From Corythucha ciliata (Eukaryota > Arthropoda > Insecta > Hemiptera > Tingidae): a stretch of 64,000 nt of DNA. Of the stretch, positions 32,800 to 43,398 are shown in pieces; the first letter of the stretch is position 1; each line of letters starts with the position of its first letter. Made by a program: the position numbers and the translations under genes. The stretch lies in contig CM075938.1 of the NCBI GenBank assembly GCA_038030265.1, positions 10,145,009 through 10,209,008 of the forward strand. Reading direction: 5' to 3'. The notes beneath the pieces were generated by a model. It had not been told where the DNA came from. It saw nothing but the letters and a program-made list of their open reading frames with translations, and did not search any database.

Positions 32800-35260
32800 G
32801 AGCGAAATTCATTACTAACTGCAATCAAACATCCGCCACCACACATTTTTTTGACTCGAAGAACTACTCCTGTCACACCGGGAAAACCGAAAAATTACAC
32901 AGTCCAAGTTCACCATTGGTAATGTCCGAACACAAAAAGTTTGTGATGGTGGGGGGGGGGGGGTTGATTGAGTTTCGTCCCCGGGTCCGAAATATTGTAC
33001 GTGCCTGCGCATTGCGTCTCAATTGGGCTGTGAGGCTGAATGGGATAGAAGCAGAGCAATCGTTTACTCGGCGATGTATACAGGACGTCACCTTGGAAAT
33101 TCGTTATTTCCAATAACGAACACAATCTATTTTTCTTCACGAGGTCCTTCAGGCTCCCAGAAAGTATACCCTGTTTTGAAAGAAGTACATTTTAGGGTCC
33201 TTTCGAGAAAAGCAAAGGACCACAGGACCATGAGCTGAAAAGAAGTACCGTTCTACCAAAAGAAGGACCTTTCGTCACCTACATGTCCCCCTCTCATGGC
33301 CTGGTAGGTGTTGTGGGGGGAGGTGAATGTGATACCCTACAAAAAGGGATTGTAGATGTAGAAAGTGAGAGAGGAAAAGGTTTGAGTCCCCCCCCCCAAC
33401 CCCCTCTAAAAGTCCAGTTCCACACCACATCAAACCCTCTCATAAACTACAACACTACAGTGCGACGAGGGACAATGCGGGCGACAAATTAATGAATGGG
33501 GAAATCGTCGCAGGTTTTGACACTGGCGGGAGAATAGAAAAAGGGGGGAAAAGAGGGAGGTTTTGGTCTGATGAAAGGGATTTAGATAGGAGAGGAGATG
33601 GCCAGGGGGGGGGGAATGATGGCAACAAGTCGTCAATTTATCAACGTTATTTTGTCCATGTACATTTGCTACGTACACAAGAAAAACAGGATTTAAGGTA
33701 CAGTTTGGCGGAGGGAGGGGGAGGGTCCGAGAGTGCTTTAAAAGTAAAAAAATCAATCAAATCGCATCAATGTTTTTATTTAAATTCTTTTTTTTTCCAT
33801 CATTGAATCTGATTAAGCCCTTTTCATCGAAAGTCCCCTCGCTCAGTAGGTATAGGTATATTGGCTTGAATAGAAAATTAAAGCATTTCAATATACATTT
33901 TTTTTTATAAAAAAAAAAAGAGAGCAAATTAACCCCCATCCACTCGCCCTATTAAACTTTTCCCCCTAATTTCATTTGAATCATTCAGGTATTTATTTAT
34001 TTTTATTTTTTTCAAAATGGCGTGCTTCTGAACAGTCCTCAATGGTGAAAAACGAGGCATTGTCAGATTGTTATCAGCACGATACTCGGGTGCGGGGGGG
34101 GGGGGCGCAACTGTCACAAAGCGTTCGCGATTCATTTCCCTCGACCTCCGCACTTTCTTGAAACTGTGAGCTGTGACGTTTCTTTCACGATAAAGTTGAA
34201 AACAGCGTTCGTTCTTGATGGGTTGTGAATTTTTTTAAATTATTTTTTATCTTTTTTAAAGAAAAAGGAATTTCGTGGTTGAAAATTATTGCAATTATGT
34301 TGATGACGGGAGGAGGGGAGGAAGGGTAAGAGTGTTGAGTTGAAATTTTTGAGGTTTCGTATTTGGAAGAAGCCGGTTTGCATTTGTAAATAGCAAGCAA
34401 GGTGGGAAGGAGTTGACAGGATTGAATAGAATGAAAAAAAAAAAAAAAAAAAAAAATCAAATGATAAAAAGTGGATGAATACAAGAATGTCAACAACTCG
34501 TTTTTTGCCTTACACTTCTGATTTTCCGTAATTTCCATTTTTTAATATTAAAGCGTGTTTATCATCTCAAAAGTTTCAGATTTGCGGCTCGGTAATTATG
34601 TCTTTCGGTGCTTATGCAAATAAATGAGACTTCCCTCCCCCTCCCACCCACCATTCTTTGTCCCTTCGATGTAATCTAATTTGGGACGCGAAAAAGACGG
34701 GCTTCAAAAGGATTTCCCATGCTCATCTTCCGTCGCTGACAAAGCGCCCTCCCCGCACACCCCCCTACCTTGAACCCCTTGACGACCATCTTAAGTATAT
34801 CTGCTATAACGGAAGGGCTTTGGTGAATCATTAGGTACGGTGGGGGGGGGGTTGATTGAAGAGGGGGTGGGGTAGGGGGTAAAGAGGTTGTCGTTCGATT
34901 TATTAACCTGCCTCTCGCACCACTGATGCTTTTGCGGTCCTTTGAAAAGCGTTGTAATCAGATATTGAATTTCCTCCATTGGTCTCCAGTGAAGTTTAAA
35001 ACTCTGTCCCAAACTAATTAAAAGATGTATAGATCGCTGATATTATTTACCGAATCTAATTAGCGGAAATGGTAAAGTGTTGTTGAGGGGATGGCCGGGG
35101 GAGGGGAGTCAGGTCCTCTCGAAACATTATCCCAGCACTGAGTCACTTTTTAATACATTTTGCTCTTCTTCGAAACCGAGTGAATCGACTGATGCCCTTA
35201 ATACCCACTTGAACTTAGGACAAACACGAACTTTTTGTACAGTATAACGTTCTGACAGTC
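32800..35260. other. Array-free block, no recognisable gene
   Basis: G/C runs at about 32950, 33390, 33606, 34097 and 34842, an A run at 34435-34456, T-rich stretches near 33900 and 34010. Open frames are short, low-complexity (G- or P-rich) and overlapping on both strands. Nothing recognised as coding or RNA. Confidence 0.45.
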
Positions 35261-35263
35261 AAA

Positions 35264-35420
35264 CAGTGGCGTAACGAGTTGAGCGAGCACTCGAGGCGCA
35301 CCTATAAAAAAGCGGCAGACTTAAGCCTATACCGGGACAAAGTGCAGAAATCCCTACGAGGCCCCTATGTAGTATCTGAAAATAAGTAAAAGCAAGGAAT
35401 AAAAAAACACAAAAAAAAAA
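35264..35420 (+). mobile_element. Complete-looking head of a 30-bp-array element without its array
   Basis: Starts CAGTGGCGTAACGAGTTGAG and continues CTCGAGGCGCACCTATAAAA, AAGCGGCAG, CCGGGACAAAGTGCAGAAAT, CCCTACGAGGCCCC and TAGTATCTGAAAATAAG. These words, in this order, mark the left ends of the units at 7908 and 16640 and the reversed end at 23196-23275. Here no 30-bp array follows, so this is a truncated or solo end. It is the clearest sequence for the left terminus of the family. Confidence 0.6.
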
Positions 35421-35422
35421 GT

Positions 35423-35478
35423 CAGTGGCATCGGTGGTTGGGTTCAGGGGGAGCGAATGAGCCCTCAATCCTCTGGTT
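35423..35478 (+). mobile_element. Second CAGTGGC terminus abutting LINE fragment
   Basis: CAGTGGCATCGGTGG, TTCAGGGGGAGCGAATGAGC and CGGGGGAGCC. It resembles the unit start at 16968 and appears to have cut into the LINE remnant that continues to its right. Confidence 0.4.
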
Positions 35479-35479
35479 C

Positions 35480-35710
35480 GGGGGAGCCGGGCATTAACTG
35501 AGTTTCTGTACAAGATTGAAAGAGCCCTTTTTAGGTTGTAAGAAGGCATGATTTTCCTTAAAACGTACAGTACTCAGCTCAGACGTTTGCACAGCTGCTC
35601 AACTTGCTCTTTACAGTCCAGTTTGGGGTCAACCCACACTCCGAGGAACTTCACAGGGTCGCCCACGTTGCCCTCCCCTGGAACGAAAATCGCAGATTTA
35701 GGGGGGCAGC
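35480..35710 (-). pseudogene. LINE ORF2 fragment (RT thumb / post-RT region)
   Basis: Minus-strand translation gives KSAIFVPGEG, then DPVKFLGVWVDPKLDCK, then EQVEQLCKRLS, one stop, VLYVLRKI and RALSILYRNS. This is the usual order after the YADD box in Jockey/R1-like ORF2 proteins: a VKFLG(V) segment, a helix before the 'LYALR' segment, then a Y-containing segment before YGI-WG. One in-frame stop (the TGA codon read after KRLS) and no catalytic region. It is truncated at the left by the CAGTGGC terminus at 35423. Confidence 0.6.
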
Positions 35711-35789
35711 TGCCCACCTATTCCACTCATACAATTAAAACAAAAAAATTAAAATCAAACACGACCGCATCATTTTGTACAGTTTAAAA

Positions 35790-36780
35790 CATTCGCCGGT
35801 CTTGCTCAGTAAATCAGCAATAGAAAGAATTTCGCTCACTAATACACCAATTTCGCGGCTTTTCTGTGGTAAAACCCAAATTTTGCGGGGTGGTCTAATT
35901 TAAAAAACACTTTAGTGGCTTTTATACACTAAAAAACCATTATCGCAACGCAGCTCCGCCTCACTGATGAAAACCCAATAATCTCAAACTTCAATCAGCC
36001 ACAATTTCCTGATTTTTCTTGCCTAAAAAAACCATTTTGCTGGATCTGGCTCACTGAAAAACAAGTTTCTTCGATTTCGCTGGCTCACTGAAAAACAAGT
36101 TTCTTCGATTTCGCTCTCTAAAAATCCAATTTTGCGGATTTTTCTTTACAAAAAAAAAAAAAAAACGCTTTCGCGTATGGTTTTACCAAAAAATTAGTTT
36201 CGCGGATGTTTGTGGCTGACCAATCAATTTCGTGGGGGCGGTATAGTAAATTCAAAACAAATTTCGATGATTTTTCGCACTAAAAACACTTTTTCGCGGG
36301 GTTGACTCACCAATAAATCAATTTCACGAATTTCGCTTTCTAAAAAACCAAATTTCGTGGATTTTTTTGCAAAAAAATCTCTTTCGTCCAGCTTTACAAA
36401 AAAATAATTGCGTATTTTGTGCCTGGAAATCCAGCTTTATGATATTATGCCTCATTCAAAGACAAACAAATTTTGCGGATTTTACTCCGCAAATTTTACT
36501 CATGAAAACACCAAATTTTGGTGTTTTACTCGTTAAAAAATCATTTTCGTGAGCTCGTCAAGAGCCCAACTCAGTTCTCTGGGTTTTGGCTTAGCTCGTT
36601 TCAGAGGGGTTGCCTCTTTCAAAAGCGTTACAGTTATACGTGGATTTTGCACAGTCATAAATCGTATTCGTAATTCTGGCTCACTAAAAAGCCAATTTTC
36701 CGGGTTTTTGTCGCTTATGTAAATATGTATAAAACCATATTCTCAGGCAGTTGCTCACTTGGCTGGATCAAACCGTCTTT
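35790..36780 (+). repeat. CTCACTAAAAAACCAATTTCGCGG minisatellite, ~30-40 bp, degenerate
   Basis: Diverged units combining CTCACTAAAAAACC or TCACTGAAAAAC with CAATTTTGCGGATTTTT, clearest at 35870-36130 and 36280-36560. One pair is an almost exact duplication (GAAAAACAAGTTTCTTCGAT at 36056 and 36088). A short relative lies at 46010-46135. Again the monomer has an AATTT-GCG core. Confidence 0.65.
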
Positions 36781-37429
36781 AGCCCTCCGTTCCAGGCATG
36801 ATGTGAGAGGGGGCGTAGGAGCCCAATGGAGGCTTAAGCGCCTGCGCTAGTCTGCGCTAATACGGGCTTTTTGATAGCACTGTTCCGCCATTTTTACCGG
36901 GATGCTGGATCGATAAACCTCGAACTGGTGCCTTTTCTCAATATCAGCCGCAAATGAGAGATTTTTCTCAATTTTACCCTTTGAATGAACGCTATTTCAT
37001 TTTTTTATCCGTGGTTATAGGCGCTATTCCTCAATTCTAGCAGTCAATTGACGTTTTCCCTCAATTTCAGCCACAAATGAGTGATTTTTCTTATTTCTTG
37101 TCATTTTTAGCCGTAAAACGAGCGCCTTTTCTTAATTTCGGCCCCGAATTCGCATCGCGAAACCGCAAATTGGTGTTTTTTCAATTTCAATCGCGAATAA
37201 TGAGAGTTATTTCTCAAGTTTATTGCCGTGAATCAGCCCTGAATGGGCGAATTTCCTCAATCTTAGCTGCAAAATGTCACAAGGTGTTAGGTGGGATGTC
37301 GTGGTCGCAGATTCTCGCTTATCGGTCTAAAAATTGCTAAACTGAGCATTTTGCACCCTGGGTACAGAGGCTACATGTGTTGTTAATGACGATTCGCAGT
37401 TATCTGCACCAAGAAATGGCTATAAACGT
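36781..37429 (+). repeat. 30-bp array fragment with flanking spacers
   Basis: 36781-36900 is unassigned spacer. 36905-37285 holds forward 30-bp monomers (TTTTCTCAATATCAGCCGC, TGAGTGATTTTTCTTATTTC). 37290-37429 is unassigned spacer leading to the terminus at 37430. Confidence 0.55.
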
Positions 37430-39510
37430 CAGGCGCGGATCCAAAGTCGGCTTTGGCAAACATTGGCAAACAAATTTACTGAAATTGGCTGTTCATAAAA
37501 TTGACAGTCTCCTCATAAAATTGACAATTCCCTCATGAAATTTCCAATTTCCTTATAAAATTGACACTTTCCTTATAAAATTGAAAATTTCCTCATAAGA
37601 CTGGCAATTTCCTCATTTCCCTATAAAATTGACAATTATCTAATAAAAGTGACAATTTCCTCTTAAAATCGACAATTTCCTCATGAAATTTACAATTTCT
37701 TTGTAACATTGACAATTTCCGTCTAAAATTGACAATTTCCTCATGAAATTAACAATTTCCTTATAAAATTGACAATTATTTCCTCATAAAATTGACAATT
37801 TCCTCATAAGACTGGCAATTTCCTCATAAGACTGGCAATTTCCTCATGAAATTTACAATTTCTTTGCAACATTGACAATTTTCATCCAAAATTGACAAAT
37901 TCATCATGAAATTAACAATTTTCTTATAAAATTGACAATTATTTCCTCATAAAATTGACAATTTCCTCACAAGACTGGCAGTTTCCTCGTTTCCCTATAA
38001 AATTGACAATTATCTAATAAAAGTGACAATTTCCTCTTAAAATTGACAATTTCCTCATGAAATTTACAATTTCTTTGCAACATTGACAATTTCCATCTAA
38101 AATAGACAATTTCCTCATGAAATTAACAATTTCCTTATAAAATTGACAATTATTTCCTCATAAAATTGACAATTTCCTCACAAGACTGGCAGTTTCCTCA
38201 TTTCCCTATAAAATTGACAATTATCTAATAAAAGTGACAATTTCCTCCTAAAATTGACAATTCCCTCATGAAATTTACAATTTCTTTGCAATATTGACAA
38301 TTTCCATCTAAAATTGACAATTTCCTCATGAAATTGACAATTTCCTTATAAAATTGACAATTATTTCCTCATAAAATTGACAATTTCCTTATAACATTGA
38401 CAATTTCCTTATGAAATTGACAATTTCCTCATAAGACTGGCAATTTCCTCATGAAATTTACAATTTCCTTAGAAAATTGACAAATTCCTCATAAGACTGG
38501 CAATTTCCTCATAAAATTGAACATTTCCTCATAAAATTGACGATTTCCTTATGAAATATACGATTTCCGCATGAAATTCACAATTTCCTCATAACATTGA
38601 CAATTTCCTTATACAACTGACAATTTCCTCATAAGATTGACAATTTCCTCATATAATAGACAATTTCCCTATGAAATTTATTATTTCTTCATAAATTTGA
38701 TAATTTGCTCGTAAAAGTGACAATTTCCTCATGAACTTGACAATTTCCTCTTAAAGTGACAATTTTTTCATAAAATTGACAAGTACCTCATAAAATATAC
38801 AATTTCCCCATAAAATTGATTATTTCCTCATAAAATATACAAGTTCCCCATAAAATTGATTATTTTCTCATAAAATATAGACTTTCCCCCTTAAGTTTGA
38901 TTATTTCCTCATAAAATAGACAATTTCACCATAAAATTGATAATTTTCTTCATAAAATTGACAAATTTCTCTTAAATTGATCATTTCCACGTATAATAGG
39001 CTATTTACACTAAAAATAACAAGTTTAAAACCAAATAAACGATCACCAATTACTGTATTGACAATAATTACCGAAAGGGCAATTGCCCATCGAATCATGG
39101 GGCAAACTTAATAAGTTCCAAGGACCAAAAATAAAACTATTGGGGAAACTGGCAATTTTGTCCTAAAACTAACGATTCCTAGAAAATCCACGATTTCCTC
39201 TTGATATTCACAATTTCAAATTCGAAAAAGGGCAATTTTCTTATTATTGGCAATTCCTCACACAATATGCCATTTTCTTCATAAAATTGACTATTTTCTT
39301 ATTAAGCTGACGATTTATTCATCAAATCGACACGTTTTAGACTGAAAATCTACTCATAAAATCAACCATTATGCTCATAAGCTTAAGATTTCTCATAAAA
39401 TTGAAAGTTTTCTCATGAAATTAACAATTTCGTTGTGAAATGGACAATTTACTGTGAAAACGACGAGTCTTCTCATAAAATTGTCGATAATGATTGATTA
39501 TCATCATAAT
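37430..39510 (-). mobile_element. Minus-strand GACAATT-array element, right terminus intact
   Basis: The lower end reads CAGGCGCGGATCCAAAGTCG, matching the CAGTGGCGGATCCAAGG head of the same family (25341, 43399). So this is the far terminus of an element pointing left. Next come GGCAAACAAATTTACTG and GAAATTGGCTGTTCATAAAA, the mirror of 45960-46003. Then about 2 kb of 20-bp units (AAATTGACAATTTCCTCATA). Within it a block of about 270 bp (TCTTTGCAACATTGACAATT, CAAGACTGGCAGTTTCCTC and neighbours) is repeated several times between 37600 and 38330. The upper end carries landmarks TTTTAGACTGAAAAT and ATGCTCATAAGCTTAAGAT (39328-39385), found mirrored at 43950-44010. The opposite (head) end is missing: at about 39520 the 30-bp family begins. 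Confidence 0.7.
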
Positions 39511-39534
39511 AACACTACTCTTTAAGAAGCGTTT

Positions 39535-40418
39535 CACATATTTCATGAATAATTTCCATTTTTAGCTGAGAATCAGCACATTTCCCCAATTTGAGCTGAA
39601 AATTAGCCGAAATTTCAGCCGCGAATTAGTGACTTTCTTCATTTGCATCCGCGAATTAACGTCCTTCTTCACCTTTATTCGCCAATTGCAAATTAGCAAT
39701 TTTTCCCAATTTCAGCTGTGGAATAGCGTTTTACGCTAATTTTACGGCGATTTAGCATCTATTCCCTTTTTATACGCGAAAGGGCGATTTTTCGAAATTT
39801 CAGTTGTGAATTTGCCATTTTTGTCCAATTTCAACCTGAAAGCGTATTTTTTTGGTCAATATTACAGCGTGTTTTCGCAATTTTAGTTGCGTTGATTTCC
39901 ACAATTTATTCGTAGAATGTACTCCATGCACCGCAAATCAGCGACTTTTCCTCAATTTTAATCCGAAAGTTGCATCGCGAGACCACGAAAAAGCGCTTTT
40001 TCGCAGGTATAGACACGAATATTAGCGATTTTTTCAATTTTTGCCGCGTCAGCAAATTGTAAATTGCCGATTAGCACTTTACTGTGCTTTAAGGACCTAA
40101 TGAAACTGGGGACACGGTGTATTTTCTCTTTTTAGCCGCGAATTTTCCTCAAGATATCGTGAATTTTCTCAATTTGAGCCACCAGAATAGCGCTTTCGGG
40201 GGCTCAATCGAATATTCGGCCCACAGTCTTTGCTGATATCACTTGCAACGTTATATTCTCCAGGTCGGATAAACAGGAATTTGTAGAAAGTAGCCAAATC
40301 GCTGTCCTACCGTCCGACCTCTTCACATACCCACATCCATGGATAACCTAAAAATCCTCATTTTCCCGTATTTAAGCTTCTCGGGCGCCCCCCCTTGCCC
40401 CTACCTCGGTACGCTACT
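39535..40418 (+). mobile_element. 30-bp-array element, 3' half with intact tail terminus
   Basis: 39540-39990 aligns in register with 31450-31970 through shared irregular words (see that entry). 40010-40180 matches 18185-18340 and 4000-4130. The tail runs ATAGCGCTTTCGGGGGCTCA, CAGTCTTTGCTGAT, CTCCAGGTCGGATAAACAGG, CCTAAAAATCCTCATTTTCC, and ends CCTCGGTACGCTACT at 40418. The head is lacking; the left edge abuts the GACAATT element. Confidence 0.6.
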
Positions 40419-40904
40419 TCGTGGAGTCTGAAGTCTAAGGAAGCATGAACGCACGCGGACCTTTTCGGGCTGCTTGAAGTCGAGAAAATTTGCTACACGT
40501 AACTTCAGCGAGAAACGCCCATTTTTGGAGATTTTTATGAGGCTCTTTAGAACGTTAGTACTAGTGCTCCTTCGTTCGCATACTTGTAGCTCTGGTGGGG
40601 GGGGGGATATATCCCCCATATCCCCCCTCCCCGTGTCGTCGCTCCTGCTTGGTACTACCCCGATAATGTTATTTTAAGGCTTATTCCTACTATTGATGAA
40701 ACCAACAGCATTTTCAGCCTCACGCGTTGTCGTTGTCAAACGGTGTAGACGTTTGTTTGTTTGTTTTGATTTTGTTGGAGAACACAACTGCTCAATCCGC
40801 CTCTTTCCCCTGGCCAGGATCATAAATAAAACCCGAAATTCACAGAGCAGCACCCAGCATCGCCCCCTACCACTTCTGCTACACCCTCTATCACCTTAGC
40901 TTCT

Positions 40905-40910
<6 letters not shown>

Positions 40911-40946
<36 letters not shown>
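40911..40946. repeat. Poly-T tract, 36 bases
   Basis: An uninterrupted run of 36 T following TTCTGTTTAG. Read on the minus strand it is a poly-A of 36, which could be a retroposon tail, but I recognise no LINE or SINE body on the minus strand below it. Confidence 0.95.
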
Positions 40947-40948
<2 letters not shown>

Positions 40949-41324
40949 GCGTCTCAACCCTCATCTATCCTCTTTTCCCCTCTACATATTTTATTTATTC
41001 TTTCCCAACTTCTGTGGCACGGACTGCAGGGTTGGGACGGAAAGCTTCGTTGCGTTGTGGTGGTGACGATGGTATAGTAGAAGTGTTGGTGTTGAAGGGG
41101 GGGGGGATCAACACTTTGAAAGTCTAAACAAGGTAAAAGTAAGATTTTTGCTATACGCCCCGGCCCGCGGGGTCGCACCGGGGGTTGAATGGCTGAGGGT
41201 TGAGAGAGAAAGAGTGAGAGAGCCTGAGAGGAGTGTAAGTAAAGGTTGTCCAAGATTACACCGAGTAAACCTACCCCCTAGACCTCATAAAGTATACAAC
41301 ACTCCCTCTTCTTTACTTGTATGT

Positions 41325-41414
41325 TTCTTCTTCTTCTTCTTCTTCTTCTTCTTCTTCTTCTTCTTCTTCTTCTTCTTCTTCTTCTTCTTCTTCTTCTTCT
41401 TCTTCTTCTTCTTT
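41325..41414. repeat. (TTC)n microsatellite, about 30 units
   Basis: Perfect or near-perfect TTC/GAA repeat of about 90 bp, followed by imperfect continuation to about 41445. The GAA/TTC type can form triplex (H-DNA). Confidence 0.95.
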
Positions 41415-43398
41415 TCCTTCTTCTATTTCATTCTTCTTCTCTTTTTGATAAAAACCTTTATCCTTTAATAAGGTGTCTCTTGTTCGAAAAAATTAATTTT
41501 TGAAAGCACAACTTCTTTTATTGGCCTCACCAAAAAAGAGCTAATTACTCTAAATAATAAAATAAAAAGATTGGAACGAGATAGAAAATAAGATTTTTCA
41601 TTGTCTCCAGTATAACATTCTTCTTGTCCTCACTTTCCAAGCGATTGGCTCGGCTATTCCCAAAATCCCATTATCTTTCTCCGGAGAAACTGCCTTGACG
41701 GCTTCCAACACATCGGTGAGCAGGAAGGTGGCCGGGGGAGGGGGAGGCTACTGGATAAATGGGTTGGACAGATGGAGAAAGAGAGGCACTCTATATTTGC
41801 GTTCTCCATTTTGGGGGTCTTGAGGAATTGAAGGGGTCCGAGACCGAGAAAGAAAAAAAAAAAAAAAAAGAGGAAATTTTTCCCCTTCCTCCTCTTTATT
41901 TCCAGAGACGTGACGTAATGCTTACGAAACAACCTTCCGACTCCATATTTATGCAGTAAATTTTTCGAGGTCTGAGAAGTATTGGAGGGGGAAAAAAGTA
42001 CGAGTTTTAGGGATCGAATGATGTCAAAGAAAAACTTCATCGATAAATTACCCAGACGTGCCGAAAAAATTACATTTCCTACTGTGAACCTGTTCACCCC
42101 TCGCCGTTTCGAGTTCTATAAGTTTTTTTTTTTTTTTTTTTTTCGCGCTTTTTTTTTCTTCTGTTATCTCCTCGTGCATGCAGATGACAGGTGTCTTAAG
42201 AAAAGCTCAGTGGAATCGCGAAATGCCAATCATCTGCTATAGCTGGCTGAGAAGAAGAAGATGATGAGGCTTGCGATTCACCTTCCAATAACTAAACTCG
42301 TGCCTCGAATACATTAAACATCATGAATAAATAATATAGGGAAGAAGTGGCGTAGAGAGAGTATGTAATACTGCGAAGCTGTTCGGCCCATGGAACCGAG
42401 CTTTTTAAAATTCACCCCGAGTGAGTAATGGGATACCCTGAGTGTCTCCTCTCCGCCCATACGATTCGATGCTAATTTCTTTCTTTTTTTTTCTCTCCTT
42501 CTCTTCTTCCTTTATTTCTTGTTGTCATTTTTATGAATCCGTTTTCTCGTTGTCTTCCACACCGTAAAATGAGTCTCAAGCTATCCCCCGCTGCTCAAGG
42601 CGCCTCCTCAACGTAAAACGCCCTAAAAACCGTAGCGAGTAAATCACAGGGAGAAGTGAAATAAACACGGAGGAACTTGTAACTGTGAGGTCTCTTCATT
42701 AATACATAACCCAGGTCTTATGGGTTCAGCGAAGGTTGGTTATAAAGAGAGGGAGGGGAGTGAGAGATGCTTTGTATAATGGTTGGCGCGAAAGTTGGAT
42801 GCTGTGGGCGGTCGGGAAGGGTTTAACTAATAACAGAATGAGAGGGTAGCGATGATGTGGTAGAGGAGGGGGGGGGAGGACAGAGTGTAGAAATTGGAGC
42901 CTCTCATCTATTATATGAATGGAGGAATCCTAGCGTAGTGTAGAAGAATGGGGAGGGGTGAGGAAGGGGTTCGTGTGTTTGCGAAAGGGGGGGTAAAGTG
43001 GTTAAAGAGAGAAGAGCTTGTTTCATTTTAACAACCCTAGAATTAACAACGCTGGTGCTCGTCGACTCAAAAGTAGTTAAGAGAAGGCTTTTCGTCACTT
43101 TCAAATCGGAAAATTAAATAGTAGAACAATGTAACCAGTTTACTGCGAGAAATCAAGATTTCAATTAATCCTGTTAGGAAATACGGTATAAGGGCCTCAT
43201 TAAATTCCTGGAATTTTCATTTCAGGAATTTAAGGGCCAGGAGGAACAGTTTATAACAAAATAATTGTGATCCAAATTCAGGGATCACAAGCAGGGATCG
43301 AAAGCTGACAAATCACCGCTTTAACCGTCTCACCGATTCCTCTGCGGGGTAGGTACTTTCGGAACGTGATGAAAAATAGTCACTACCCTCGTTGAGAA

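Larger units (their letters stand above)
40430..43395. other. Array-free block with long simple repeats
   Basis: No minisatellite monomers. It contains G runs at about 40598-40605 and 41097-41107, the T36 and (TTC)n tracts listed separately, T runs at 42123-42143 and an A run at 41850-41868. Open frames read from the simple repeats (poly-F, poly-L) are artefacts. No gene recognised. Confidence 0.45.

Noticed and set aside
30150..33285. Shared AGAAGGACC words at 30180-30215 and 33140-33285 as a transposon pair
   Set aside because: Only short words match, with no consistent order or boundary that I could establish.
37490..39500. CRISPR-like regular repeats
   Set aside because: Repeats are contiguous 20-bp monomers without unique spacers, strongly diverged, and lie in eukaryotic-type DNA with LINEs and piggyBac; no cas genes.
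41148..41503. Frames of 60-106 residues across the TTC tract
   Set aside because: Poly-Phe or poly-Leu translations of the (TTC)n microsatellite.
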